Positions 44,601 through 57,399 of a stretch of DNA of 61,984 bases are shown piece by piece. Every line of letters starts with the position of its first letter. The first letter of the stretch is position 1. This DNA comes from Lingula anatina. Taxonomy: Eukaryota > Brachiopoda > Lingulata > Lingulida > Lingulidae. The position numbers and the translations under genes were made by a program. The notes below the pieces were generated by a model, which was given only the letters and a program-made list of their open reading frames with translations, had not been told where the DNA came from and searched no databases. The stretch covers positions 596,481 through 658,464 of the forward strand of contig NW_019773515.1 of the NCBI RefSeq assembly GCF_001039355.2. Reading direction: 5' to 3'.

Positions 44601-47600
44601 TCATTATCTTTTTGGCATATTCATTGTGGGACTCAGAGCTCCCATGGACATGAAGCCTAATGGTAATCAAATTTTCTACATGTCCATGCTATTTATAGTC
44701 AATAATCAAAAATTGGTGATAATTATTCTATAATTTATTATGTAATGTTACATCAAAATTGACAATAATCTTTTTGCACTGCTACTGCAAACATTATGAA
44801 AAGAAAACTGTGTTACTTATTATTATATTTAACTTATAAGTACGATTTTTAGGATTGGCATGCAGTTCAAATTAGAAAGCCAGGTCAATTGGGTCATCAT
44901 TTTTATTAAATTTATGCATTTTTTGTGAAATTTTCATTTTTCTCATTCTGGCACTTTCTAATTGAAAACTTGAACTCTGATGGGCCTGGAGCCTTATGCT
45001 TTTACTTTCATCAGCGTTACCTGTTGTGCATAATTAAAATTTTATGTTGACTGTGCAGTTAAACATAATGTATTATTGCATCAGAATTGGGCAGTCTCCT
45101 GTTTTTGTGCATTATTGTTTTCTGCTTTTCTTAAGGTGTGACTTATGGGCCTGAAGACCTTTGATAGACAAATTTGTGTGGTCAGTCTGTTAATTCCCCT
45201 TGGGTATTCACAAGGCTAATTTCAGTGCTATAAACTCATTTACCTAATTAAGTAGCCATTAATTGAAATTTCATAAAGCACACTTGTTGATATTTCCCTG
45301 TTAAGCTCTCTGCTAGATAACATAGTGTCCATAATAAGGAAGCAGTGAATAACAGCTTCATTAGAATTATATTTTTGTTGTTTCTATTTAATTTTTTCTC
45401 CAACACTGGCATTTTTAAGATGTGATTTTTAACTCCCATCCACCTGAGGCTGTGCACATTTTCAGTATTTCCACATAAGCAGCTGTATTGGTATTTATGT
45501 CTTTAAACACGATGTAATATTATTTTATGCACTGTCATCATTTTTCATATATAGGGACTTTCATCATGTGAATTTTAACTCTCATGGTCCTGACATTGTA
45601 ATCTTATTGAAAGGGTGGATTAAGACCATCTTCTGGGTCTCCTGGAAGACAGTCAGATTTTACAGTTTATATTAACGGGTTTCTGTTGGAAGACTATCAA
45701 AATGGAGGATGGATCAACAAAGATACTTTGGAATACTGTCAGAAAATATCTCTGAATCTGCTCCTGTTATTGACCATGTTACCTGTTGTGCATGATAAAA
45801 AATCAGTGTTGACTGACTGTGCTATTATCAGCATTTATTATTGCATCAAAATTGACATAATGACCTATTTTGCATCTTTTTTTTTCTGTTTTTTGTCTGT
45901 ACATTTGACAGCTTTGCTGCCTTGTTTATTAATTATGTTGAATATCTTTCAGTTTATTTTTTCATTTTTTTCATCATCTAAATCCTGTTATCACCAGGTA
46001 TACAGTTTGCATACGAGACGTCCAATCCAGAGCCGCTGCCATCAGCCATCCAGCAGGAGACGCAGGCGCTCATGGACGCCGCCATTGCTCACAATAACAA
46101 AATCCTCGACCCAGATGTTCCTGTGACAGACTTCTATCCCATACCTATTAAGGAGATTGATGGGAAAAGGTACTAGTATATTTCTAATAAAGTCATATTT
46201 TTTGCCTATATGATCTTAAGTTACATTTTTAGCTTTTCATTAGGCAGTTATTCATTGAAATTAAGTCACTTTTAAAAGGTCACATTTTATTCATTCATTC
46301 AAATTATGCTTACTTATGAAATAGCACAGTTTACTTCATATGAGAGAACTTTTCAGATAATTATTTGATGCAATTTGACAATGCATAAGTTGCATAAGTT
46401 CTCTGTCAACATTTCTCCTCCCATTTTTTTATGAAGTGAGTGATATGCAAGTGGGCAAGATACATGTATATGTGTAAGCTTTCATTGTTATCATCTTTCA
46501 GTTCTAATTCAGATACCACATCTGTGTGTGGACTATGATAATTTACACTCTCCCCCTTACTATTACTGTGAACAGCAATGTTGAGAAAGATTACATATTT
46601 TACATTGTTTTTTATCATTTTTTTACAGATACTACGTCTTTGCTCTGGACTTTGAAACCTTTCACCCTGTCCCGCCTCAGAAGCCGAAATGGGTCAACGT
46701 GATGTCGGAGAAAATCCGTGACTTGAAAATGAAGCGTCCTCCTATGTCTGAGCACCAAGTGTTTGAGTACTTCAAGAAGTATTTTGGTTATAAAAAGGCA
46801 ATGAAGTGTAAGGTGAGAGAGAGAAATAAGATATTTATTAAATGAATAACAAAAAAAGTAGGTCAAGGTGTTAAAGCAGATAAAAGGGGATAAAATATGT
46901 GTTGGTGATAGTTAAGCTTTAACTTTGTTTATGTACTTGCATGAGTAGATATTCTCAAGGAGATTGAATCAACTTTTTGTTGGTTGGAATAAATAAAGTT
47001 TTCAATATATACACATGCCTATTTATAATAATATAGATATTTTGGAATTCATATGTCATATAGTTTTACGGTCGTGGCAGATAAATTGCAGAATTTCCTG
47101 TTACATAATTACACTTTTGTTTAAATAAGATGAAATTGATAAGTTTAATAAAAAAAATAAAGTTTCAATATTATTACAATTTCCGACTTTTCCATTACCC
47201 AGACTCCCCAGGTTGGTTTGCGGGAGGCTGCCAGACGAGGGTTGGTGGCTGCCTTCCACGGTCTGCTCCGGCGTTGTCCCATCCCTCGGCTGTCAAAACC
47301 TGACGACCAGGGATTTTATCTAGCGCACCACGCCGCCATGTTTAATAACCCTCATGTCCTTGGCTGGATGATCATACAGCAGCTTGATGTTACACAGAAA
47401 AGGTTCGATAACTTCGCCTCTGTAGGTAAGTGTTGGATAGTTCTATGTCCTCTAACTTGGGGAATATATACATGAGAACACAAAATTTTTAAATTTTATA
47501 CTGTAAGTTTTAATTTTTTTGGAGGAATGAAGATATGTTAACACTAAAAGATATACTGAATTTAAATTCATAGTCTGAGCCAAAAATAAAATGATCATTT

Positions 47601-48186
47601 GGAATGTTTCAAAATTTTTTTCTGAAAGTTATCCATGCTGTTTTTTTCCATTATCCAATATTTTCTTGTTCTTTTATATGCTTTGAGATCATAGATTCCA
47701 AATGTTTCTCTAAAACATGTTTTACAGAATGTTTTGTGTAGAATTAAAATTTTAACAGCTTCAGCATGTGCTAAATTTAGTTGCAGCATGAAAGGCAATT
47801 TATACAAAGTATTATATAAATATTATATGATGGATGAACAGAGAGATATTTATTTAGTAGAAGTACTAGTAGATGTGAACATTGACAGAGCATTAAGTTT
47901 TGCATGGGTGCCAGTAAAAAGCATGTGGTTGAAATCATCAGATAGTATTGTGTATGACAAAATGGATATAACAGCATGAAAACATTAAATTTCACTTTGA
48001 AGATAATGAAATATGACAACAAGGTCATAGGTCATCAAGCTTTGAATGATATGAATTTTTTTTCTGATGATGATGGCATTTCATGGGATTATTTTATATA
48101 ATCATAGAAACATGTAGGAGATATGATTCAAACAAAGAGAACTGCAATCAAACAATGGTGACTTTATCAGCACATGTGCATGCACC

Positions 48187-48217
<31 letters not shown>

Positions 48218-50123
48218 ACACACACGAAATTCCCAGTAACTGTTACAAATTCCATTATTTACTATAGCAGTCATACACACGCAGACATATACTGCTGTAG
48301 ATTTGTTAGTATCACATGCAAAAGGGAACATTTACAATGTCACTAGGACACACTCACACACACATGCATGTGCTTGCACACACACACACTCACACACACA
48401 CACACACACATGTTCACATCCTGACACCTTTATAGATATCATTATATGCTATATTTTCTTGCTGCTGCGTTCTGATCAAAGTTGGAGATGGAGGCGAGAG
48501 TTTATTTCGTTCCCAGTTCAAAGACCTTGGGTATACACTGGCACAGCTCCAGGCTTTAGATAACAATACCAGTTTACCATGGCAGCAGCTGCAAGGTTTA
48601 CAGAGCACTCTGTGTTGTATACTCCCCATGCACGAACATGTGCATGTGTACATGTGTGCGCGTGCTCTCGTGACAAGTACCATGCATGACAAAGTCACAA
48701 TGTTACGTATGGTTGTATATGGGAAGTTTTGTCACAATCCACAATCTGGCCTTCCTTTTCATCCTGAAACATGTACTGTAGCATTATTGATGATCAGATT
48801 TTGACAAGTATGTCTTATTCCAAGTCTCTCTGAACAATGCACATAATCATGTGTACACACCTCTGTACATCAGATATGGTATCTGGATGAGAATACACAG
48901 TACATCTGTTACTGCAGCCCCCCCCCCCCCCCGCCCCCTGCCATTGCACAAACACGACATTATTTATCAAACACATCTAAGAATGGATGGATTTTGCTTG
49001 ATTCAAATATACGTAATGTCTTACTATAACACTCCTATATATTTTGCATATATGAGTTATATGGATGCACTGTCACAATATATTATGATCACATCACCAC
49101 ATCACAGTGTTGTATGTCACATTTATCTTAAAGCGTATTCAGAACAGCTGGCTAACAGACTGCAGATCAAATATGGTGACCAGCTAATAAAAACTTGTCA
49201 CTTAATTCCCAATTACACACCAAATAGATTCCCGGTTACAGAACAAGCATTCAGGATGGCCAGCCATAATATTTGATCTGCAGATCTGTTAGTCCACTGA
49301 ATGTAGCATATGATGGCTGGATTTTTACCCACAAGCCAGTAATTATTTTTGCCATGAATGAAAGATTTTTTTATTTATTTATTTATCATAACTGAAATCA
49401 TTTTTTTTTACTTTCTTATTATTTCATTTGTTTGACAGAAAAATTTTCTTAAGGCAACATTTGGCAAAAATCTCACAATCTGCTGACATGAATATAAACA
49501 CTGAGCACTGTCACTTTCACTTTGAATTCACATCTTGTTTATAAACTTAAATATCATTCATAAGACTGAAATGTTTCAGAGATGATGTCAGAATATTTAA
49601 AACTTGAAAATAGTCAATCATCAGATTTTAAGTAAGAAATATTAGGGCTACACATGAGAGGCATTCATTGCCAACTTATATGCAAGTAAAAAAGAGAAAA
49701 ATGCTTAATGATATTCATATATTCACATATTTAAACATTTTGCAAATGTTCTAAGTCAAGGTTAAGCCCAGGAGAATTGAAAATAATTTTCAAAATTTAA
49801 TGTAGTTAATGACATGGTAATAATTATTTTCCTCACAAGGACTAGAGGTTGGGGAAGGAACTCCAGGCGTTTCCAGAGCCAACGAAGGTATAATGAAAAC
49901 ATGTGTATGCATGCTGAAACCCAACAACACATAGTTTCAATGAAGACTTTTGTTGACGATGATTAACGATTGAAGTAGCTTCATTAATTTGCATGCTGGT
50001 TTTATTGGTTAGAATGTGTTCTTTCATGTATGGTGCTATATTTGATGATTAACACAGCTGTTTTTTCAGTGTAAACGTTCTCTTACAGTGCCCCAACTTG
50101 CTGATACCTTTCCCTGTAGGAGC

Positions 50124-50162
<39 letters not shown>

Positions 50163-50929
50163 CCCAGATTTTAATTCGATTGAGTTTAACCAAATAAATT
50201 GATCTAAGTTGCAAATAGGACATATGTAACCATTTACTATAGCTCAGAATATTCAGTATTCTACTTATCTGTTACCTTAGCATAGCAGATATAGAAATTA
50301 AACAAGCATGCCAGCCAAAGCCTTTAAATATATTAATTTCAAATTGTTTTTTATTTATTAATCAATTTGAAAGTAATCAACCCTGCACCTATTGGTTTTA
50401 CAGAAGTGTTGCACCGAGTGAGGTTTTTATTTGGTATTGTTTCACAAAATTAATGCTATTTTTCTTTTTTGATGAAAGCAGGTATTGCAGTTCATTGTAA
50501 CAAAATTGAAATTCTATATAACATAGTGACATTGAAATAAATTTGGTTTACATTTTTCATTGATGTGCAATATTGAGTCAGTGATAAGTTTGTAGGGCAT
50601 TTTTTTTTTTCTTATAGTCAAACCATCTCCTGGCATAAATACAAGCTACTGGTTTACATACAAATTGATCGTATGATTTTTTTTTTTTTTTTTCTGCAAG
50701 ATGTAAAAAATCAAGGAATATGTACCTTGTATAGAACTATTGTTAAACCTGGTCTATTCTTTTGGTCCATGTTGAAAGGTCTATTCTCAGTATGTCCAAT
50801 GTTCAATTCTATCAAATCCAGGCATGTACTTTTGGTTCTCAACCTGTAGATTTCATTCCATTTCATGCCAGATACTTAATAATGCATGCTACAGCAAATT
50901 GATGGACAAAACTGTCAAACTGACAAGTG

Positions 50930-50960
<31 letters not shown>

Positions 50961-53900
50961 AAAAAGAAACAAACATCACTTTGTAGTATTCAAACTATCA
51001 CTTTATTAGAATACCTGTATCAGTTATTTTGGAATACTTGCCCTTTTCAGGTCCTACTCCCCTCCATCTTGCAGCCCGTTGCGGCTCCCTGGATGCGGCG
51101 GCGTGCCTGATGAGCATGCCGTTCAGTAACCCTCTGATCCATGACAGCATTGGCTGGGCGCCCGTGCATCACGCTGCGTTCTTTGATAACGCCCCTGTGT
51201 TACAACTGATGATCAGAAGGCAGCCGGCTCTGCTGGAGTTACCCACCAAAAATGAGTAAGTTCTGTTTGAGGGATAATGTATAATTATTAAGCCTAATTA
51301 AAGTTTCTCAAAGAAATTTTACATCGGGTTGCAACCGGATGTGTCTTTATATTTGGCATGTACATTTTTAAGAAAGGGGGACTTATTGTAGCCAAGCACA
51401 ATTATCACCACATTGATTAACTTTTTTTTTGCAAATGCTTAAAATTTACAAATGTACTTTTGAATTATTTTTTATTGTTATAAAAGTTATTTGAAAAATG
51501 ATAACATTATACAATATTGAATAATATTTTAATGTTCTATGGCATTTGGAAGAACTGTTTTATAATAGTTATTAAAAATTTACTAATCAGGATCATGATT
51601 AAAGGGATAATAACTCCTCGTATGAGATCTATATTTCACAATAAAAACATTGTGAATAATTCATAGAAATATAATATATTCTGTTTTACCACAAAAACGG
51701 CAGTTATAGCTATTATTCTGATATCTGAGCTTGTCTTTAGACCGTGTGACCTCCATTGATGGCTATACTCTGTTAAAACAAGAAACCAAACTTTTTAGAA
51801 AAAAAACCAGGGACTAACTTTGAATGTAAAAATGGATTCATTAACCATTAGTAAGTATGGGAAAATTGTTGTTTACTCCAGGAAAATTCATTTTTTGGCG
51901 AAACGAAGAGTTATTATCCCTATAATACATCACAGTTGTACCTTTATTTGAATTGATCATCATAACGAAAATTTCAACCTTCCAGTCTCCGATCCCCTCC
52001 CTTGCTGCTGGCGGCAGGTGCTGGGGCACTGGACTGCGTGATATGTCTGATCAACCTCCAAGCTAAGATCACAGCCTGTGACTCCAACAAGAACAACATG
52101 GTTCACCTGGCCACCCTCAAACTACACACACATGTCCTGGAATGGCTGATCAAGTGGGACAATAAAGAACTGCCCGTCTGGGACTTACTCGTAGGTATGT
52201 TGATTAGTTGGTTTGCTAGCTTGTTACCATGGCAACTGTGGTGTATTTCAGTCAACTGTGGACTTCCTTGGTAACAGTAACGATTTGAGTCAGTGTAATT
52301 GTAACTGTTGTACTGGTCTGGGATTTAATCGTATGTGATGTGGGTGGGTGGGTTGGTGAGCTTGTTACCATGGCAACTGTGGTGTATTTGTGTCTGTTAG
52401 TCTGCTGTGGACTTCCTTGGTAGTAGTTGTAGAATGGTGTACTGGTGTAATGCTGTACAGGAGAGAAACAGACTGTACTATGAACGTCAAGTTGCAGGTT
52501 ACAGGGATTTTCAGTTATTACACTCGTTGTCCCAATATCCATTTTATTTTTATATTTTAATACTGAAATGTATGTCTCTTTATTAAAAAAGTAAGAAAAA
52601 CATTAGTCAAATAATGTTCAGTGCATGAGCAGTGAGTGGCATAACTCAGTGGTATCTCACGACCAATTAACAATTCAAACCCATAGAAAATAAGAAGAAC
52701 GTAAGTACAGAAGATGACATACTACAGACTGAGGACTGTATTCAGTGTATTGAAACCAAGTTGTCTGTTTTAGGAATGATGAAAAATGAGGACATCAAGA
52801 AAAAAGACAGTGCTGTGAAGTGTATGGAGACTTTGTCTACTTCAGATCCCTTACACTGGCAGTCAGTACTTAAGGCAGGTAGGTACAGGTGAGATATAAT
52901 ATAAAGGTAACGTCCAGGAATTTTTGAGATGGTTGTTGTTGTTGCATTAAGTTTATTGGTTTAAAAGTTAAAATTGAATCCATCTTTGATCTACATGTAT
53001 CTGGTTGTATTTGATTTTTTTCTAATAATTGTACAAGAATATTTCATTTTCACTGACAAAATATTAGACAAAATGCTTAATTTTTAAAAGCGGTTCTGTG
53101 CAAATTACAGTAATTATTTGGTAAAAATCGATAATAGTAGCATCAGACAAGTGTGATATTTAAAATGTTTTACAAAAATTACAGGTGGTGTTTCTGCCCT
53201 GGTGGAATTGCTCAAACTGGACAACGAAGAAATTCAAGCCGTTGCTGCGGCGACATTATGCAACATATCAGAACACGAACCAATCAGACATGCTCTTACA
53301 ACTGCACAAGCTGGACCAATCCTCATCAAGCTCTTATCCTCCCCTGTGGATGACATCCAATCCCGTGCTGCAATAATATTATCAGACTTGGCGTGTGTCG
53401 ATAACAACCAGGACTCCATAACAGATCAAGGAGGCATTCAGCCATTGGTCAATTTATTAGACTCGGTGCTTGAGGACGTGTTGGTGAATGCAGTGAACGC
53501 GATTCGTGTGATGTGCACCAATAATAACACCAACCAGTCGTGTGTGGCGGAGTGCGGAGGCATTGAGCCACTGGTGGAGTTCCTGACTGTCAACTCAGGT
53601 AATAGCTCTTAGCAAAATTTCAGGCCTGAAATACTGCAGCAAACTGCAATTCGTTCTTGCAAATGTGCTGCAATATGGCTGCAAATCAGCAGCAATTAAT
53701 TATTTTTTTTCTTTCAAACCCCTGCAAACTTGTTGCTACAAACTTTTAGAGAGAGAGAGATTACGATTGGGAGAGAGAGAGTCATTCACATTTCGTATGA
53801 GAGAACAGGGGAAAGAAGGGACTTTACCTATTGCATTTTGACTTTTCATATTGCATATTTCATATTTCATTATCATTTAAGATTCAGTTTGTTAGGAATC

Positions 53901-56900
53901 AGCTAAAATTTTTGACCTTGTGTACATTTGAAATTTTCAGATATTCTTCAAGCAGCAGCATCAGCTGCCATTGCAGCTCTTTGTCGTGGACATCGTAAGA
54001 ACCAGGATGCAGTGGTGGCAGAGGGCGCAGTCAGGTGCTTTAAATTAAATCATAAATTAATAGCCATAATCTTATACATAACAGCAACAGATCTTAAACT
54101 GAAAATGAGTTTATTTTTGTTATAACATATTCAATTCATAAGTTGATTTGTTTTATTATTAGATTATCATCTAATATACAATGCCTGTAAAAAAACCTGT
54201 CTAGAAATGGAAAGTTATTTTATTTTATCATAAATAAATTCTGTCCATGTTTTTATGAACTGTAGGCCATTGGTCAACCTGATCAAGGGGCGTGGTAACA
54301 TCACAGTGCAGGTGAAGGCGGCGGCTGCAGTGGAGGCGTTGGCTGAGAACAACCCTCCCAGTCAACACGCTTTTCTGGAGCTGGAGTGTCCCAAGGTCCT
54401 CACCAAGTTCTTTAAGGTAAGACAGACAGACCATTCAGAATATATGCAGACACTTACAGTGTCTGTATATAAAAATGAGCCTTTATTTTCTCATTTTCAC
54501 TATCACAAGACAGTGCAATTCAAGAATTTACTTTACCGGATTCACTAACCTTCCGACAACAAGTTGCATTTCGGCCATATTACTTGTCATCTTTTTTTTT
54601 TTTAATAGAAAATTTTAATGACCATTACTTGTTCAGTATATATGCAAGTCTGGTGAATTAAACTTGTGATGGCAAACAGAAGGAAATTAAAGCTTAAAGC
54701 AATAATAACTCTTCGTTTCGGCCAAAAAATGAATTTTCCTGGAGTAAACAACAATTTTCCCATACTTACCAATGGTTAATGAATCCATTTTTACATTCAA
54801 AGTTAGTCCCTGGTTTTTTTCTAAAAAGTTTGGTTTTTTGTTAAAATCTCTTAAGAGATTTTAACAGAGTATAGACATCAATGGAGGTCACGTGGTCTAA
54901 AGACAAGTTCAAATATCAGAATAAAAGCTATAACTGCTGTTTTTGTGGTAAAACAGAATATATTATATTTCTATGAGTTAAACACATTGTTTTTATTGTG
55001 AAATATAGGTCTCATACAAAGAGTTATTATGCCTTTAAGAAGGGATATATGGAACTCAGTAATTTTCTCAACAGTGTTGTATATAGGGTACCGTGCTGAA
55101 ATTTCCCCAGCATTAGGAAATAACACTTGCTGTGTGAAATTCCAGCATGCCTGATATTCCTTAATGGATTTTATGAGAAAAATTACAAATCATGGATTGT
55201 CTTTAAATGGCATCCTTGTCATATTGTGCACTTTATAGGATTTTCTAAAAAAAAAAAACATATCATTGAGTGTCTGTAAAATCACAATGTAATCACAATG
55301 TCCATAGGTGTGGTCAGTCTCAGTAAAGGAGCAGGGGGCCACAGCGCTGTGGGCGTTAGCTGGACACACCCACAGACAACAGAAGTTTATAGCAGAGAGG
55401 ATTGGTGTTCATCAACTCATTGAGATGTTGTTGTCTGGGTCTGAGAAGTTACAGTTTGTAGGTATGTTGAATGTTTGAATTAGTTTCTATTTGTTAATCC
55501 ATACTACATTTAAAAGCAATAGATGGGAGTACTTCATTAGGCATTTGTCTTGGTTATTGTATGTTAATCCACAGTCTTTTTACATTTTATGAATGTTTAT
55601 GAATTTTATTTATGTTGGATGTTTGAAATTACTTGTGTTGATTCATGCTCTATTTGCATCCAGTAGATGAAATCTCTTCATGATTGGGCATTTGTCTTAG
55701 CTACTATGTAAAGTTATTGTTTAAAAACGTGTCATATATTGTTAAATTATACTCCATTTGTATTTTATTGTAAGGACTTTATTACAAGGTATGAATGAGC
55801 TTGTCTTGAAGGCTATTTTGTGGAAGGAGTTTTGTTATGTGGAATAAAAAAAATTGCTAGAGTGTAACTTGTATCTTCCAGTGCATACTTAATTACTTTT
55901 TTTGACATGAACAACACTTAGGGTGTGACATATTTTATGGTGATACAGATATGATGAGATACGTATGAGTTAACACCTTGACTGAAAGTTATGTTAATAA
56001 ATTATAAGGTTGCCGAGCTGTGATTGCCTTGAGCAGAGAAAACATGGACAACCAGAGCAAGATGACCAATGAAGGTGGCATCTCACCCCTGGTCAGATTA
56101 CTGCGGTCAAACAACACCACTGAAAGGGTGCTCAGACAGGTCATTGAGACACTGGGAACACTGTGTGTGGGTAAGGTGTCCACTCCCAACACACTCTCTC
56201 GCTCTTTCTTTCTCATTCTTTCTCTCTTTTCCCTCCCTCTCTGTCTTACTCCCATTCTTTCTCTTTCTAGACTATCTTTCTCTCCTTCCTTCTTTCTTTC
56301 TCTCTCTCTCGCTTTCTCTACCTCCCCCCCTTCTCTCTCTCTCTCTCTCAGACATACACAGACAGACATATTTTATTTTGATTATAAAGAAAAGTAGGAG
56401 GTACAATTTTATTGACTCTGTTTATTATTATCTCATTAATAAATTCTAACCTATTTATTTTTGGAGCATAGATAATGAAACATTGCCTTTATCCCCTTCC
56501 AGGCGTGGCCCATAGGAACAACAAACTGGTCCAGAAGAAGATAGCAGAAGAAAACGGCATCACTATCCTTGTGAAGCTCCTGGTGAAGCCTCCGTCTCCT
56601 GACATCCAGGTGGAGGTGGCCAACACGCTAGGATGTATCGTGCTGTGTAACACGGAGAACCAGGAACTGCTGAAGGCGGAGACAGATTTCAAGTTCAACT
56701 TGCTGCTGGATTTGCTGGTGTCCAAGAAAATGGTAATATTTTTTCTTTTTCTTTTTTTTTTCAGTTATAATTACAGTGATAGTTTCTCCAAACAACAACA
56801 AAAAACAGTTCTTACCACTTCATACATTTTATAAAATTCCACTCAAAAGAGTATAACTCAAAAGAAATGTTGGAGGCTCCGTGACCCTGAGTCAAAATAT

Positions 56901-57157
56901 TACATCCGTTAGACACAAAAACTTTTCTTTTTTAACTAGTTGTGACACCTCATTTGGTTTCTGCAGAAAGTTGAAAACTAAAGCTAGTCTAAAGAACATT
57001 TGATGTGAAAATTATTTAACATGAGGTATGGTATATTTCAGAATATCCGTCTGAAGGCAGGCATGGCGCTGGCTGTGTTTGCGTTCAACAACACCCCACA
57101 GCAGTATAACATCCGAGAGGCGGGCGGCATCAAGTACAGCTGCTTTAAAGATCTGCT
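38700..57157 (+). CDS. ANKAR: ANKAR: ankyrin and armadillo repeat protein, 3' end missing
   Basis: Sixteen exons join with consistent phases: 38700-39291, 41583-42017, 42722-42826, 45998-46169, 46629-46812, 47203-47425, 51051-51255, 51986-52194, 52774-52878, 53185-53598, 53941-54034, 54266-54416, 55308-55461, 56009-56170, 56503-56732, 57042-57157. Residues 1-496 are the N-terminal region of this family with no standard repeats. Residues ~497-710 hold ankyrin repeats (GPTPLHLAARCGSLDAAACL, WAPVHHAAFFDNAPVLQLMI). Residues ~745-1184 are armadillo repeats (GGVSALVELLKLDNEEIQAV, GGIQPLVNLLDS, GGISPLVRLLRSNN). This domain order is that of ANKAR. Both repeat types bind proteins; the cellular role is poorly known. 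The last exon is cut by the N at 57158 inside an armadillo repeat, so roughly the last fifth is missing compared with a ~1400-residue vertebrate protein. The cut looks like an assembly break. Confidence 0.85.
39292..41582 (+). other. ANKAR intron 1 (2.3 kb)
   Basis: AT-rich, without recognised gene or repeat. Borders are CAG|GTAAAG and TTTCGCAG|GC. Confidence 0.6.
42038..42258. mobile_element. Family M4 small TIR element, copy 2
   Basis: CCCAGAGCTTTTAGATCGAT on the left pairs with AGATCGATCTAATCTCTGG on the right. The interior matches 16780-16998 closely. It starts only about 20 bases after the exon-2 splice donor of ANKAR. Confidence 0.8.
43079..43545. repeat. Three tandem ~160-bp units in ANKAR intron 3
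   Basis: Units begin at about 43079, 43243 and 43402 with ACCGATAACACGATAAGTGG or variant. They contain GCAGGTCAAGTTCGAAAATC and end in TTTATGCTGTTTTTTCAC. The first two are close copies; the third is diverged. Confidence 0.85.
43900..45900. repeat. Degenerate ~330-bp tandem repeat in ANKAR intron 3
   Basis: The block GTTAAACATTATGTAACGTT and following GCATCAAAATT recurs near 44064, 44400, 44735 and 45056, with weaker traces near 45486 and 45835. CATGGGCCTGAAGACCTTTG also recurs with the same spacing. About five old copies with a spacing of 320-336 bases are seen. Each contains a GTGACTT...CCATGGGCCTGAAG segment, suggesting amplification of one larger ancestral unit. Non-coding. Confidence 0.75.
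45611..45766. mobile_element. hAT-like small TIR element, copy 3
   Basis: AAGGGTGGATTAAGACC to GAATCTGCTCCTG, matching 22717-22882 inside. It is flanked by TTATTGA on both sides (45604-45610 and 45767-45773), fitting an 8-bp hAT target duplication with one change. Confidence 0.75.
47426..51050 (+). other. ANKAR intron 6 (3.6 kb), with microsatellites
   Basis: Contains (CA)n tracts at about 48190-48225 and 48350-48412, an inverted pair at about 49150-49296, (TTA)n at about 50128-50161 and an A run at about 50931-50959. No other gene is supported. Confidence 0.7.
49150..49296. mobile_element. Small inverted-repeat element
   Basis: GGCTAACAGACTGCAGATCA and the following AATATGG pair with AATATTTGATCTGCAGATCTGTTAGTCC. 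The GATCAAATATGG core resembles family M2 ends, so it may be a diverged relative. Confidence 0.6.
51599..51925. mobile_element. TTAA-flanked small TIR element, copy 2
   Basis: Reverse orientation relative to the copies at 15260 and 54694. Ends TTAAAGGGATAATAACTCCT and AGAGTTATTATCCCTATAA. It lies in ANKAR intron 7. Confidence 0.85.
52175..52450. repeat. Local ~140-bp duplication spanning an ANKAR splice donor
   Basis: GTCTGGGACTTACTCGTAG|GT at the end of ANKAR exon 8 is echoed 140 bases later as GTCTGGGATTTAATCGTATG. CTTGTTACCATGGCAACTGT follows in both. The second copy carries a degraded pseudo-exon end and a mutated donor. Confidence 0.8.
54694..55038. mobile_element. TTAA-flanked small TIR element, copy 3
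   Basis: TTAAAGCAATAATAACTCTT to AGAGTTATTATGCCTTTAA, 345 bp, the same length and orientation as copy 1. It lies in ANKAR intron 12. Confidence 0.85.
56185..56350. repeat. Pyrimidine-rich CT/CTTT tract
   Basis: Long imperfect CTCTCTTTCT tract in ANKAR intron 14. Frames of 125-126 codons across it, on both strands, are by-products of it. Confidence 0.85.
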
Positions 57158-57158
57158 N
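57158..57158. other. Single-N join that truncates ANKAR
   Basis: The N falls inside an armadillo-repeat exon, followed by a T run and unrelated intergenic sequence. The next exons in the same direction belong to a different gene. Sequence is probably missing here. Confidence 0.75.
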
Positions 57159-57399
57159 TTTTTTTTAAAGTCATTAGTTCTCAAAATTGGAGCATTCCTT
57201 TTGTCCAGTGGTGGCAAGATAATTAAAAAGTAGGCTTGTACCCTATTCTACATTGTAGAAAATACTTTACAGAATATACTTATTAGTGATTCCAAATTGA
57301 TGTATCTGGAGAATTAATAATTTTTCCCCATCTAGTCGTTACTGTGTGTACATGTGTGTGATTTTGCACCATAGTGACTGAATGAGAATATATTTGTTA

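Noticed and set aside
48083-48563. His/Thr-rich frames over (CA)n tracts
   Set aside because: Products of the microsatellite, inside an ANKAR intron.
55989-56449. Frames of ~125 codons over the CT tract
   Set aside because: Low-complexity extension. Only the first part (56009-56170) is the real ANKAR exon 14.
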